From: Micromonospora zamorensis
GTDB lineage: Bacteria; Actinomycetota; Actinomycetes; Mycobacteriales; Micromonosporaceae
Direction: 5' to 3'
DNA: 64,000 nucleotides
NCBI RefSeq assembly: GCF_900090275.1
Contig: NZ_LT607755.1
Coordinates: forward strand, 3,596,001 to 3,660,000
The notes beneath the pieces were generated by a model. The model was not told the origin of the DNA. It ran no database searches and was given only the letters and a program-made list of their open reading frames with translations. Made by a program: the position numbers and the translations under genes. This document shows positions 7,571 through 15,984 of the stretch, in pieces. Positions within the stretch are counted from its first letter, which is position 1. Each line of letters opens with the position of its first letter.

Positions 7571-8080
7571 GTGCGAATAACCCGACCCCTGCTGCTGCTC
7601 GACATCGACGGCGTCCTCAACCCGTACGGCAGTCCTCAACCGCCGGCCGGCTACACCGAGCACCGCCTGTTCCCCGGAGAGGAACCCGTCCGTGTCAACC
7701 CCGTACACGGCACCTGGATCACTGAAGCGAGTGCCGTCCTGGACATAGCCTGGGCCACGAGCTGGAACGATGAAGCAAACCAACTCCTCGCTCCGCTTCT
7801 GCACATCACTCCCCTGCCGGTGGTCACCATGCCGTGCACACCATTCCACCCCAGCGAGAAAATCCCACTCATTGCCGCCTACGCCCAGCAACGGCCCGCA
7901 ACATGGATTGACGACCTTCACTCGCCCGAAGCCCACGTCTGGGCCGCGAGGCGTACCAGCCCCACTTTGCTGATCACCACCGACCCGGCGATCGGCCTCA
8001 CCCGCGATTCCATCGACCGCGTCATCACCTGGGCCAGGCCCTTCAACAACCCTCAGGAACCTCTCGGCTCCGCCTCATAA
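7571..8080 (+). CDS. HAD-like hydrolase domain protein of unknown function
   Basis: This 169-residue cytoplasmic protein begins with a HAD motif I (LLLLDIDGVLNPYG, nucleophile in DIDG). It continues with motif II-like ATSWND and ends with motif IV-like WIDD before a C-terminal helix. This pattern is that of the small HAD-domain hypothetical proteins common in actinomycetes, whose substrates are unknown. The GTG at 7571 has a weak ribosome binding site; no better in-frame start is seen upstream. Its codon use is slightly less GC-biased than its neighbours. It is monocistronic. Confidence 0.8.
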   Translation: MRITRPLLLLDIDGVLNPYGSPQPPAGYTEHRLFPGEEPVRVNPVHGTWITEASAVLDIAWATSWNDEANQLLAPLLHITPLPVVTMPCTPFHPSEKIPLIAAYAQQRPATWIDDLHSPEAHVWAARRTSPTLLITTDPAIGLTRDSIDRVITWARPFNNPQEPLGSAS

Positions 8081-8106
8081 CGATCGATCATTGCCACTGA
8101 AAGTTG

Positions 8107-8122
8107 TCGCACACCTGTTCTA
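8107..8122. promoter_or_regulatory. Probable LexA (SOS) box
   Basis: TCGCACACCTGTTCTA matches the actinobacterial SOS box TCGAAC-N4-GTTCGA with one mismatch in each arm. It lies 11 bp upstream of the ATG of the DUF222-HNH gene. Members of this family (13E12 repeats) are LexA-regulated in mycobacteria, which supports the call. Confidence 0.6.
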
Positions 8123-8132
8123 GTGTGTGGTC

Positions 8133-9383
8133 ATGGTCGAGGAGTTGGCGCAGGTAGACGACGCGGTCGCTGCCTGCGTTGACGACGCCGTCTGGGCCCT
8201 CGCCGATGATGAGCTGGTCGCGGCGCTCGATGCCGCGCACCGCTTGGAGCAGCGTCTCGCCGCCGTGAAGCTGGCGTTGGTGCGGGAGGTGGACGGTCGG
8301 GGCACTGCGGTCGCGCAGGGCGCGTCCAGCACCGCGGTCTGGCTGCGCGAGCGACTGCGCCTCACCGTTCCCGCTGCCCGCCGGCTCGTCGACCTCGCCG
8401 CCGCACTGGACACCGGCAACCCCGGGATACGACAAGCGTTGGCCGATGGGCACATCACCCTCGACCAGGCCAGGGTCATCGCCGACACCGTCACCACCGT
8501 GCACACGTCGGCCGGCGCCCAGGCCGCCGACAAGGCCGTCGGTGTGCTCACCGAGTGGGCCGGCCAGTTCGACCCCACCCTGCTGCGCAAGCTCGGCACC
8601 CGCATCCTCGACCACGTCGCACCCGACATCGCCGACGCCGCCGCCCAGGCCACACTGGAAGCCGACGCCCGCCGAACGAGCCGCGACCGCCACGTCACGA
8701 TGTCGACGCTGACCGACGGCCGACTCCGACTCACCGGCATCCTCGACAGCGAAACGGCCGGCCTGCTGCGCGCCGCGATCGACCCGCTGACCGCCCCGTC
8801 CGGCCCCGACGACCAGCGCTGCGCCGGGCAGCGCCGCCACGACGCCCTCGCTGACCTCTGCCGGCTCAGCCTGCGCACCGGGGAGCTACCCGAACACGGC
8901 GGCGACCCCGCCCAGGTCGTCGTCACCACCAGCTACGACGCCCTCGCGGGGCAACTCGGCGCCGGCACCCTCGACACCGGCCTGCACCTCACACCGGAAA
9001 CGGTGCGCCGACTCGCCTGCGACGCCGCGATCCTGCCCGCCGTGCTCGGCGGCACCGGTCAGGTCCTCGACGTCGGCCGACAACGCCGCCTCATCACCGG
9101 CCCACTACGCCGCGCCCTCGTGCTCCGCGACCGCGGCTGCGCCTTCCCCGGCTGCGACCGCCCACCCCGCTGGTGCGACGCCCACCACATCCACCACTGG
9201 GCCGACGGCGGCCCCACCAACCTCAACAACGCCGTCCTACTCTGCGGCCACCACCACCGACACCTCCACCACAACGACTGGACCGTCCGACTCGGCGACG
9301 ACGGCCATCCAGAGTTCGTACCCCCGGCCTGGCTCGACCCCGACCAGCTCCCCCGCCGCAACCACTACCACCGACGGACATAG
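8133..9383 (+). CDS. DUF222 / 13E12-type HNH endonuclease
   Basis: This protein has 416 residues from the ATG at 8133; a GTG two codons upstream is also possible. The N-terminal two thirds is the helical DUF222 domain (AAVKLALVREVDGRG...ASSTAVWLRERLRL). The C-terminal HNH nuclease domain (about 325-390) shows CAFPGCDRPPRWCDAHHIHHWADGG in outline, followed by NNAVLLCGHHHRHLHH: zinc-binding cysteine pairs, the catalytic DAHH histidine and an Asn-Asn/His-His tail. These genes are multicopy in actinobacteria and resemble homing-type elements; the cellular role is not established. The upstream SOS-like box suggests induction by DNA damage. Confidence 0.9.
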   Translation: MVEELAQVDDAVAACVDDAVWALADDELVAALDAAHRLEQRLAAVKLALVREVDGRGTAVAQGASSTAVWLRERLRLTVPAARRLVDLAAALDTGNPGIRQALADGHITLDQARVIADTVTTVHTSAGAQAADKAVGVLTEWAGQFDPTLLRKLGTRILDHVAPDIADAAAQATLEADARRTSRDRHVTMSTLTDGRLRLTGILDSETAGLLRAAIDPLTAPSGPDDQRCAGQRRHDALADLCRLSLRTGELPEHGGDPAQVVVTTSYDALAGQLGAGTLDTGLHLTPETVRRLACDAAILPAVLGGTGQVLDVGRQRRLITGPLRRALVLRDRGCAFPGCDRPPRWCDAHHIHHWADGGPTNLNNAVLLCGHHHRHLHHNDWTVRLGDDGHPEFVPPAWLDPDQLPRRNHYHRRT

Positions 9384-9542
9384 ACACGACCAGCGGAGAG
9401 CCATCACTCCTGCCGTGGTGACGAGGCATGCCCTCGGGACGACTCCACGAGTGGTCGGTCGCGTTGATGCCCGACATCGGGCCCTTCTGTGCCGCCGTCG
9501 ACGGGCGCCACCCGCGCTGCTGCCGTCCACGATCGCTGGTCT

Positions 9543-10859
9543 CTAGACGGCCTCCGCTGAGTGCGGACGCGTTCGCTCGCCCCACCGGACGACCGCCGGG
9601 GCGGCGAGCCCGACCGCGACGAAGATGCCGCCCATCAGCAGCCATCCGGGGGCACCCCAGGCGATGCAGAGCAGGCCCAGTATGGAAGGTGCGGCGACGT
9701 TGGCCAGGCCCGTGCCGAGCCCGGAGATTCCCGTGTACTGCCCCTGCGCGTGCGCAGGTGCGAACCGGAACTGCAACTCGAGTGAGCCCGCCGCGTGCCA
9801 CAGCTCGCCGACGGTGTGCGCGGCGACCCCCAGCGTCATCACCGTAACGGCGAGCCAGCCGGGCATCGCCGCCGTGGCGGCGATCAGGGCCATCCCGATC
9901 AGGAACGCCACCCCGGAGCGGCGCATGGCCCGACCGGCCGCTGGACTGGTGTCGATCCCCCGGCTCGCTCTGACCTGGAGTGACGCCACGAGGGCGGTGT
10001 TGACCAGCACGGCCACTCCGACGAACCAGCGCGGCGCGTGGGTCTGCGAGACGATCCACACCGGCAGCGCGAAGACCAGCACCTGGCCCTGAATTCCCAG
10101 GATGGCGTCCAGCGCGGTGACTGCCAGATAGGGCTTGTCCTTCAGTGCGATCCAGCGCCCGGTCATCTGGGGCACTGGAATGGGCGGCAACGAGGGCAGC
10201 CGAGTGATGATCGCGGCGCACGCCAGGAAACTGATGGCGTTGCCGACGACCAGGGCCAGGTAGGCCGCACGGGTGTCCAGTTGCACCGCGGCGCCGGCTG
10301 CGAGGGCGCCACAACATCCGGCGAGGTTGGCGACCGAACGCAGATAGGCCCGGTACCGGGCCAGGTGCGTGCCGCCGAAGCCCCGCACCAGCGGACCGCG
10401 AGACGCCCCGCCGGCTGAGTGGGCGAGTTGGGTCAGGCAGACCAGGACGACGAACAGCCAGAACGTGTGCACGAAGGCCAGGGCGGCCATGGTGGCGGCA
10501 CGGATGATCAGAGTCAGCAGATAAATCTCGCGCGGCCCCCGGCGATCGGCGAGGTGCCCCACCGGGATCCCGGCGAGCATCCCGACGAACGCTGCGATGC
10601 CCATGCCCAGAGCGACCTGCGCAAGGGGAAGCCCGACGGATCGGGTGAAGAAGAGCACGGCGCTGGCCATGAAGATGCCGCTTCCGAGCATGTTGACGAA
10701 GGTCGCGAAGGCCAGGACGCGCCGAGGGCCATGATCGGGGATGAGTCCTCGGGCGACGAGCCATGAGCTGTCGGGCGGCGGAATGGGAATGGGCGTTGTC
10801 GCTGCCTGCACAGGGACGGACCTTCCGTCGGAGGTCGTGGGCTCGCGGCAGGGCCGCAT
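9543..10859 (-). CDS. MFS transporter
   Basis: This 438-residue protein has about 12 hydrophobic helices. The major-facilitator signature between helices 2 and 3 reads GIPVGHLADRRGPREIY (GxxxDRxGRR type). It follows the aldo/keto reductase gene by 12 bp on the same strand, so the two probably form an operon. The N-terminal 30 residues are Pro-rich and might be shortened by an internal GTG start. It belongs to the drug-efflux-like MFS proteins; the substrate is unknown. Confidence 0.9.
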   Translation of the reverse strand: MRPCREPTTSDGRSVPVQAATTPIPIPPPDSSWLVARGLIPDHGPRRVLAFATFVNMLGSGIFMASAVLFFTRSVGLPLAQVALGMGIAAFVGMLAGIPVGHLADRRGPREIYLLTLIIRAATMAALAFVHTFWLFVVLVCLTQLAHSAGGASRGPLVRGFGGTHLARYRAYLRSVANLAGCCGALAAGAAVQLDTRAAYLALVVGNAISFLACAAIITRLPSLPPIPVPQMTGRWIALKDKPYLAVTALDAILGIQGQVLVFALPVWIVSQTHAPRWFVGVAVLVNTALVASLQVRASRGIDTSPAAGRAMRRSGVAFLIGMALIAATAAMPGWLAVTVMTLGVAAHTVGELWHAAGSLELQFRFAPAHAQGQYTGISGLGTGLANVAAPSILGLLCIAWGAPGWLLMGGIFVAVGLAAPAVVRWGERTRPHSAEAV

Positions 10860-10871
10860 CCTGCCGGGCCG

Positions 10872-11738
10872 CTACTCGAGGCTGGCCAAATCGTCCGGCG
10901 ACAGGACCAGCGCCCCGGCGGCCAGGTTCTCGACCAGGTGGTCGGGGTTGCCGGTACCGGGGATGGCCAGCAGGTGCGGGCCGCGGCTGAGGGTCCACGC
11001 GATACGCACCTGTGCCGGCGTCGCGCCGTGCGTGCGCGCGACGGCCTGCACTGCCGCGTTGGCGGCCACGCCGCCGGCCTCACGTCCGTCGCCAGCGATC
11101 GCGAAGAACGGCACGAACGCGACACCTTGGTCGCCGCAGGTACGCACGAACTGGTCGTGCATGCGTCGGGTGTCGACACCGTACGTGTTCTGCACACAGA
11201 CCACCGGGGCGATCGCCTGCGCCTGCGCGAGGTGCTGCGGGCGAATGTTGGACAGGCCGAGGTGCCGGATGAGACCGGCGTCGCGCAGTTCGGCCAGCGC
11301 GCCGAAGTGCTCCGCGACCGAGTCCAGTCCGTGCTGGCGCAGGTTCACCACATCCAGATGGTCACGGCCGAGTTGGCGCAGGTTCTCCTCGACCTGCCCG
11401 CGCAGCTGGTCCGGCCGGGCCAACGGCAGCCATTCCCCCGAGGGGTCGCGGCCCGGCCCGACCTTGGTGGTGATGACCAGGTCATCGGCGTACGGCGACA
11501 GCGCACTATTGATCAACTCGTTGGCCGACCGGAGCGGCGAGAAGTAGAACGCCGCCGTGTCGATGTGGTTCACGCCGAGCTCGACCGCCCGGCGCAGCAC
11601 GCCGACGGCCCGCGCGCGGTCGCTCGCCGCGCTGCCGTTGCCCGTCAGGCGCATCGCGCCGAATCCGATCCGGTTGACGGTCAGGTCGCCGAGGGTCCAG
11701 GTGCCAGCGGAACTCGCACTGATCATGTTCGTGGGCAT
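10872..11738 (-). CDS. Aldo/keto reductase
   Basis: This 288-residue NADPH-dependent oxidoreductase has a TIM-barrel fold. Active-site elements seen are Asp in NHIDTAAFY, Tyr in the same segment, Lys in VITTKVG and a His in VVNLRQHGL. Substrate-loop and cofactor motifs (LGLSNIRPQHL, ...IPGTGNPDHL) follow. It is the first gene of a two-gene operon with the MFS transporter. A role in detoxifying carbonyl compounds followed by export would fit the pairing, which is inference. Residues MPTNM give two possible ATG starts 12 bp apart. Confidence 0.93.
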   Translation of the reverse strand: MPTNMISASSAGTWTLGDLTVNRIGFGAMRLTGNGSAASDRARAVGVLRRAVELGVNHIDTAAFYFSPLRSANELINSALSPYADDLVITTKVGPGRDPSGEWLPLARPDQLRGQVEENLRQLGRDHLDVVNLRQHGLDSVAEHFGALAELRDAGLIRHLGLSNIRPQHLAQAQAIAPVVCVQNTYGVDTRRMHDQFVRTCGDQGVAFVPFFAIAGDGREAGGVAANAAVQAVARTHGATPAQVRIAWTLSRGPHLLAIPGTGNPDHLVENLAAGALVLSPDDLASLE

Positions 11739-12068
11739 TGGGCGAACTTAGCCACCGCCGCTGACCTGCGCAGTCGGTCGTCTGCCCGATACCGATCGCG
11801 CAGAATCGTTGTTAGGTTATCTATCGTGGGAAGCGCTCCTTCGGCGGCGCAGTGACAGCCCGAATTTCATCTCGGTCGTGGTGCCCCTACCGTCCACGTC
11901 TGACGGATCCGCCTCCGAAGGCACGGTCGCCGTCGCTCAGCGCGGTCCCGATCAGCACGGTCGCGGCCTCGCCCTCCTGTCCACTGTCGTTCAGCGCTCG
12001 GGGCGGGTCTTGTGGCAGCGGGGCGTTGAGATATCTTTCGCGCGAAATCGAGACGGGGACGGGACTCA
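11739..12068. other. 330-bp intergenic region without a confident gene
   Basis: This holds the promoters of the aldo/keto reductase (left) and the lipoprotein (right). An 87-codon TTG-started frame (11809-12072) ends with HGRGLALLSTVV...EISFAR, weakly reminiscent of the C-terminus of RsbW-type anti-sigma kinases. It could be a gene relic, but the evidence is too thin to call a CDS. Confidence 0.4.
12036..12047. promoter_or_regulatory. Palindrome TTTCGCGCGAAA upstream of the lipoprotein gene
   Basis: A perfect 12-bp palindrome ends 21 bp before the lipoprotein ATG. Its position suits an operator overlapping the transcription start. The regulator is unknown. Confidence 0.35.
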
Positions 12069-12710
12069 ATGACGCGCACGATGCCGACTGGCCCAACCAT
12101 CGTCGGCGCGCTGACGTCGGCGATCCTGCTGTTCACGACCGGGTGCTCGGGGCAGTCCGACACTCCCGCGCCGGCAGCGGCCACGCAGTCGTCGCCCCCC
12201 GCTGCGGCGATGCGCATCGACAAGCCAGCCAAGCTCCTGGGCACCTGGACCGAATCCGTGGATCGGGTCATCCGCGGCCAAGCTGAGCAGAACATGGGCA
12301 ACTTCAAGAAGCTGCTCGCCGCTGGGCCCACCAGCGCGATGGGCACCGCCTACGTCCGGGCCGAAGAGGTGTACTCCCGTGAGCGCGGGCTGCACATTCC
12401 CAGCGATGACCAGCGGGGCATCCTGATCAGCGCGGTGTCCGGCACGATCACCAACCCGACCGCGACACTGAACAAGATCTTCGCCGGGCTGCCGAAGGTC
12501 ACCGACGTGGGGTCGGTCGTGCCGGGCCCGCTGGGCGGGGTGGCCGGCTGCGGCACCGGTCAGGCCGGGACGGGCATCCCGGTCGACGTCTGCGTGTGGA
12601 GTGATCAGCACACCATCGGCATGGTGACCTTCATGAATTTCACGAGGGCCGATGACCCGCGAAGTGTGTTCGGTCAGATCCGCGCCGAACTGGAACGCCC
12701 CGCGCGGTGA
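12069..12710 (+). CDS. Hypothetical lipoprotein
   Basis: This 213-residue protein has a signal peptide and lipobox (ILLFTTGCSG, Cys at about residue 26), an Ala/Pro/Ser linker, and a conserved-looking domain (about 55-210). That domain contains two Cys (GVAGCGTG and VDVCVWSD) that may form a disulphide outside the membrane. No family is recognised. It resembles actinomycete lipoproteins of unknown function whose C-terminus ends in a short amphipathic segment (FGQIRAELE). It ends 51 bp before the ABC exporter gene, but that gene has its own promoter. The ribosome binding site is weak. Confidence 0.75.
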   Translation: MTRTMPTGPTIVGALTSAILLFTTGCSGQSDTPAPAAATQSSPPAAAMRIDKPAKLLGTWTESVDRVIRGQAEQNMGNFKKLLAAGPTSAMGTAYVRAEEVYSRERGLHIPSDDQRGILISAVSGTITNPTATLNKIFAGLPKVTDVGSVVPGPLGGVAGCGTGQAGTGIPVDVCVWSDQHTIGMVTFMNFTRADDPRSVFGQIRAELERPAR

Positions 12711-12711
12711 C

Positions 12712-12742
12712 TTGACCTCAAGCTCGGGTGAGGTCCTAACCT
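12712..12742 (+). promoter_or_regulatory. SoxR/MerR-type promoter of the ABC exporter gene
   Basis: TTGACC (12712-12717) and TAACCT (12737-12742) are separated by 19 bp. The spacer carries the perfect dyad GACCTCA-N8-TGAGGTC (12714-12735). The 18-bp core CCTCAAGCTCGGGTGAGG shares the left half and outer right half of the SoxR box. Such long-spacer promoters are activated by MerR-family proteins that untwist the DNA. Confidence 0.7.
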
Positions 12743-12761
12743 CCGGTATCGGAGGTAAGGC

Positions 12762-14654
12762 ATGAGCATGGAATTTACCGCGTGGACGTCTCTGCACCAC
12801 GCGATGAACGCGCAGGAAGAACGACCACTGTCCCGTGTCACCCTGAAGCGCATCGTGGAGTTCGCGCGGCCGCACCGGGCCCTGATCGTCAGGTTCCTGC
12901 TGCTGAGCGTGGTGACGGCGGTCCTCACGGTGGCGGCACCCGTCCTCGCCGGACGGGTGGTGGAGGCCATCGTGGACGGCGGCGACAGCGGCGTCGTGAT
13001 CCGGTTGGCGGTGCTGATCGCCGTGATCGCCCTGGCCGAAGCCGGCCTGGGTCTGGTGACGCGGTTCCATTCCGCCAGCATCGGTGAGGGGCTCATCGTC
13101 CAGCTGCGGACGGCTGTCTTCGACCACGTGCAGCGCATGCCGGTGGCGTTCTTCACCAGGACGCGCACCGGCGCGCTGGTCAGCCGCCTGAACAACGACG
13201 TGATCGGTGCGCAGCGGGCCTTCAGCGACACGCTGTCCGGGGTGGTCGGCAATGCGGTCACCCTGGCACTGACGTTGGCGGTGATGCTCAGCTTCTCGTG
13301 GCAGATCACGGTGCTGGCGCTCGTGCTGCTGCCCATCTTCGTTCTCCCGGCGCGCCGGATGGGTTCGAAGCTCGCCCAGTTGCAGCGTGAGGCGGCCGAG
13401 CACAACGCGGCCATGAGCACGCGGATGACGGAACGCTTCTCCGCGCCCGGCGCGACCCTGGTCAAGCTGTACGGGCGGCCGGCCGAGGAGTCCGCCGAGT
13501 TCGCGGCGCGGGCCCGTCGGGTGCGGGACATCGGCATCCGTACCGCCATGCTCCAGTGGGTCTTCATCACCGCGCTCACCGTCGTCGGCTCGCTGGCGCT
13601 GGCCCTGGTCTACGGGCTGGGTGGTATCTACGCACTCCGGGGCAGCCTCGACGCCGGCACCGTGGTCGCCCTCGCGCTGCTGCTGTCGCGCCTCTACGCG
13701 CCGTTGACCTCGCTGGCCAGCGCCCGGGTGGAGGTGATGAGCGCGCTGGTGAGCTTCGAGAGGGTGTTCGAGATCCTCGACATCAAGCCGCTGATCCTCG
13801 ACCGGCCTGACGCCCGCCCGCTTCCCGACGGGCCGGTCGCGGTGGAGTTCGACGACGTACGGTTCGGCTACCCGTCGGCGGACAAGGTGTCGCTCGCGTC
13901 TCTTGAAGATGTTGTGAAGCTCGATGCCCGCGGCGGCGAGGAAGTGCTGCACGGTGTGTCGTTCCGCGCCGAGGCGGGGCAGATGGTCGCCCTCGTCGGC
14001 TCCTCCGGGGCGGGCAAGTCGACGATCGCGCAGCTCCTCCCCCGCCTGTACGACGTCGAGGACGGCGCGGTGCGGCTCGCCGACGTCGACGTACGCGACC
14101 TGTCAGCCGAGTCGATCCGGACGGCGCTGGGTGTCGTCACCCAGGACGGGCATCTCTTCCACGAGAGCATCCGCGCCAACCTGGCGTTCGCTCAGCCGGA
14201 CGCCACGGAGGACGAGATGTGGGAGGTGCTCCGGCGGGCCCGCCTCGACGACCTGATCCGCACACTTCCCGATGGGCTCGACACCGTCGTCGGTGAACGC
14301 GGGTACCGGTTGTCGGGCGGGGAACGGCAACGGCTCACCATCGCGCGGCTGCTGCTGGCCCGTCCACGCGTGGTCATCCTCGACGAGGCCACCGCGCATC
14401 TCGACTCCACCTCCGAGGCCGCGGTTCAGGAGGCTCTCGCCGAAGCCCTGACCGGCCGCACGAGCGTGGTCATCGCGCACCGACTCTCCACCATCCGGGC
14501 GGCCGACCAGATCCTCGTCGTCGAAGACGGACGCATCGTCGAGCGTGGGCGACACGGCGACCTGCTCGACGCCGGCGGCCGGTATCAGGAGTTGTACCGC
14601 ACCCAGTTCGACCAGGACCAGCCGACGGTGAAGGAGCAACGCGTCGCCATCTGA
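12762..14654 (+). CDS. ABC exporter, fused membrane and ATPase domains
   Basis: This 630-residue half-transporter has six membrane helices (about 45-330) and a nucleotide-binding domain (about 360-610). Walker A (GSSGAGKST, about 412-420), signature LSGGERQR (about 517), Walker B VVILDEAT (about 537) and H-loop IAHRLST are all intact, so it can work as a homodimer of the MsbA/LmrA type. GGAGGT precedes the ATG by 5 nt. A 12-residue segment (SLASLEDVVKLD) is inserted before the Walker A region, as in many actinobacterial members. Its promoter has MerR/SoxR architecture, suggesting induction by redox-cycling or toxic small molecules. The substrate is unknown. Confidence 0.94.
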   Translation: MSMEFTAWTSLHHAMNAQEERPLSRVTLKRIVEFARPHRALIVRFLLLSVVTAVLTVAAPVLAGRVVEAIVDGGDSGVVIRLAVLIAVIALAEAGLGLVTRFHSASIGEGLIVQLRTAVFDHVQRMPVAFFTRTRTGALVSRLNNDVIGAQRAFSDTLSGVVGNAVTLALTLAVMLSFSWQITVLALVLLPIFVLPARRMGSKLAQLQREAAEHNAAMSTRMTERFSAPGATLVKLYGRPAEESAEFAARARRVRDIGIRTAMLQWVFITALTVVGSLALALVYGLGGIYALRGSLDAGTVVALALLLSRLYAPLTSLASARVEVMSALVSFERVFEILDIKPLILDRPDARPLPDGPVAVEFDDVRFGYPSADKVSLASLEDVVKLDARGGEEVLHGVSFRAEAGQMVALVGSSGAGKSTIAQLLPRLYDVEDGAVRLADVDVRDLSAESIRTALGVVTQDGHLFHESIRANLAFAQPDATEDEMWEVLRRARLDDLIRTLPDGLDTVVGERGYRLSGGERQRLTIARLLLARPRVVILDEATAHLDSTSEAAVQEALAEALTGRTSVVIAHRLSTIRAADQILVVEDGRIVERGRHGDLLDAGGRYQELYRTQFDQDQPTVKEQRVAI

Positions 14655-14678
14655 GGCACGCCTGCTCCACGACCAGCG

Positions 14679-14714
14679 CGCCGCCCGCCCGGGGGATCCC
14701 CGTGACGGGCGGCG
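14679..14714. terminator. Hairpin between convergent ABC exporter and PepSY genes
   Basis: GCCGCCCG pairs with CGGGCGGC around an inner GGGGATCCCC palindrome, 25 bp after the exporter stop codon. It can act in both directions. Confidence 0.6.
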
Positions 14715-14725
14715 GCGCCGGACGG

Positions 14726-15295
14726 TCAGTCGTCGTCGTTGTCGTCGTTGTCGTCGTTGTCGTCGTCGTCGTTGTCGTCGTTGTCGTCGTCGTCCTTGTC
14801 GTCGGCGTCATCGTCCTTGTCGTCGGCGTCATCGTCGCCGTCGACCGGCTCCTGCTCGGCCTTGACCACTGAACCGTTGTCCCGGTCGACGTCCACCTCG
14901 TGCTCGATGTCGCCAGCGACGATCTCGACGCTCCACACCGGTCGACCGTGCTCCTGCTCGGACTCGACCTCGACGATCTGACCGCCACCGGCCTTGGCGA
15001 GCGCGATCTCACCGGCACGCTTCTCGTCGACCGCGCTACCCGCCGGCGAGGTGCCAGCTGACGGCGTCCCGCTGGACGGCGTACCCGATGGGGTCTCGGC
15101 CGACGGCGTGCCGCTGGCCGACGGCGAACCGCTGGCCCCGGGCGCGTCCGTGGCCGTCGGCGCGACGGTCGCCGCGGCGAGCGTCGTGCCGCCGGTCCGC
15201 GAGTCGTTCGCGGCGTTGACGCCCAGCGCGACCCCGGCCACCGCCAGCACCGCCGAACCGCCGACCGTCGCCAGAAGCAGATTGGTGCGCTTCAT
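14726..15295 (-). CDS. PepSY-domain membrane protein with extremely acidic C-terminal tail
   Basis: This 189-residue protein starts at 15295 behind GAAAGG. It has an N-terminal membrane anchor or signal (about 5-28), a Ser/Gly/Thr/Pro linker (about 35-85) and one PepSY-like domain (about 88-150: EKRAGEIALAKAGG...VWSVEIVAGDIEHEVDVDRDNGSVV). It ends in about 38 residues that are almost all Asp with some Lys and Asn. PepSY proteins are commonly extracytoplasmic partners or targets of two-component systems. It lies downstream of such a system and carries a motif shared with the divergent side of the regulator gene. The acidic tail could bind divalent cations; that is inference. Confidence 0.87.
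   Translation of the reverse strand: MKRTNLLLATVGGSAVLAVAGVALGVNAANDSRTGGTTLAAATVAPTATDAPGASGSPSASGTPSAETPSGTPSSGTPSAGTSPAGSAVDEKRAGEIALAKAGGGQIVEVESEQEHGRPVWSVEIVAGDIEHEVDVDRDNGSVVKAEQEPVDGDDDADDKDDDADDKDDDDNDDNDDDDNDDNDDNDDD
14729..14843. repeat. GTC/GTT trinucleotide tract encoding poly-Asp/Asn
   Basis: About 115 bp of nearly uninterrupted GTC and GTT triplets (GAC and AAC on the coding strand) encode the acidic tail of the PepSY protein. A higher-order block including TCATCGTCCTTGTCGTCGGC is present twice. Such a tract is prone to slippage in units of three, changing tail length without frameshift. Confidence 0.85.
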
Positions 15296-15364
15296 GGTGG
15301 TGTCCACCTTTCCTCGGTTGTCGACTCCGAGGATCGGTCAAATCGGGATAGCAGCGCGCTGTCG

Positions 15365-15384
15365 GGACGCTAAGGCCAGGTTAA
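15365..15384 (-). promoter_or_regulatory. Putative response-regulator box upstream of the PepSY gene
   Basis: On the gene strand this reads TTAACCtggCCTTAGCGTCC, 69 bp before the PepSY start. The same 17 fixed bases with a different 3-nt spacer occur at 18005-18024. The TTAaC/TTAgC half-sites are 11 bp apart, as expected for OmpR/PhoB-family tandem binding. Confidence 0.6.
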
Positions 15385-15401
15385 GGCGGTCGACGGACAA
15401 A

Positions 15402-15956
15402 TCAGCCGCGCCGGTTGAGTTCCGCTTCGAGCCGCTGGACGAGCGTCTTGCGGTCCTTGCTGGCACGCTCGTTACGCAGTGCGGTCTTGAGCTGTCGCGT
15501 GTCGAGGCCCCGGACCAGCTTTGCCGCCTCGGCGACCGACATCTCGGTCATCCGGCCGGCCGTGGTGGCGTCTCGACGCGCTCGCTTGGCCGGGCCGGTG
15601 TTCGCGACGTACTGCCTGCCGGTGCGGGAGGCTTCGCGCTTCTTGGTGTCGGTCGCGCGCTTCTGGCTCTCCGACATCTCGTCCCAGGCCTTCTTGGGCA
15701 GGTAGCGACTCGTCGTGTCGCCCTTGCGCGCCCGCGTGTCGCCCTCTTTCGTCTGCCACTTCTCGTTGCCCCAGCGCTGGAGCGACTTCTGCCGCTCGTC
15801 CTTTTCGCCGAGGAATCCCCCGCCGCGCTTCTTGTACTCCTGGGTGACCAGCTGCGATTTGCGCGCCGACCACTGTCCCGGCCGGCCGCCCTTGTCGGAG
15901 GACTTGATTTCTTCCTTGATCTGCTCTCTGAGCTCGGGTTTCGTGTACCGCGCCAT
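15402..15956 (-). CDS. DUF5872 family protein
   Basis: This 184-residue, strongly basic, Lys/Arg-rich cytoplasmic protein begins MARYTKPELREQIKEEIKSS and has the block GGRPGQWSARKSQL...EYKKRGGGF characteristic, from memory, of DUF5872 proteins of unknown function. The central region (TRYLPKKAW-like SRYLPKKAWDEMSESQKRAT) and the helical C-terminus resemble nucleic-acid-associated proteins. There is no catalytic motif. It lies 28 bp after the histidine kinase gene on the same strand, so it may be the third gene of the operon. No function is assigned. Confidence 0.82.
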   Translation of the reverse strand: MARYTKPELREQIKEEIKSSDKGGRPGQWSARKSQLVTQEYKKRGGGFLGEKDERQKSLQRWGNEKWQTKEGDTRARKGDTTSRYLPKKAWDEMSESQKRATDTKKREASRTGRQYVANTGPAKRARRDATTAGRMTEMSVAEAAKLVRGLDTRQLKTALRNERASKDRKTLVQRLEAELNRRG

Positions 15957-15984
15957 GACTCGCAGCTACCCGGGACCGCAGCGG

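Noticed and set aside
9384..9542. Possible gene fragment (frame with GPMSGINATDHSW) after the HNH gene
   Set aside because: Too short and not assignable to any family; it could be chance in high-GC DNA.
14729..14843. Possible CRISPR-like or microsatellite array
   Set aside because: The triplets are in frame with the PepSY gene and encode its acidic tail; there are no spacers or uniform direct repeats.
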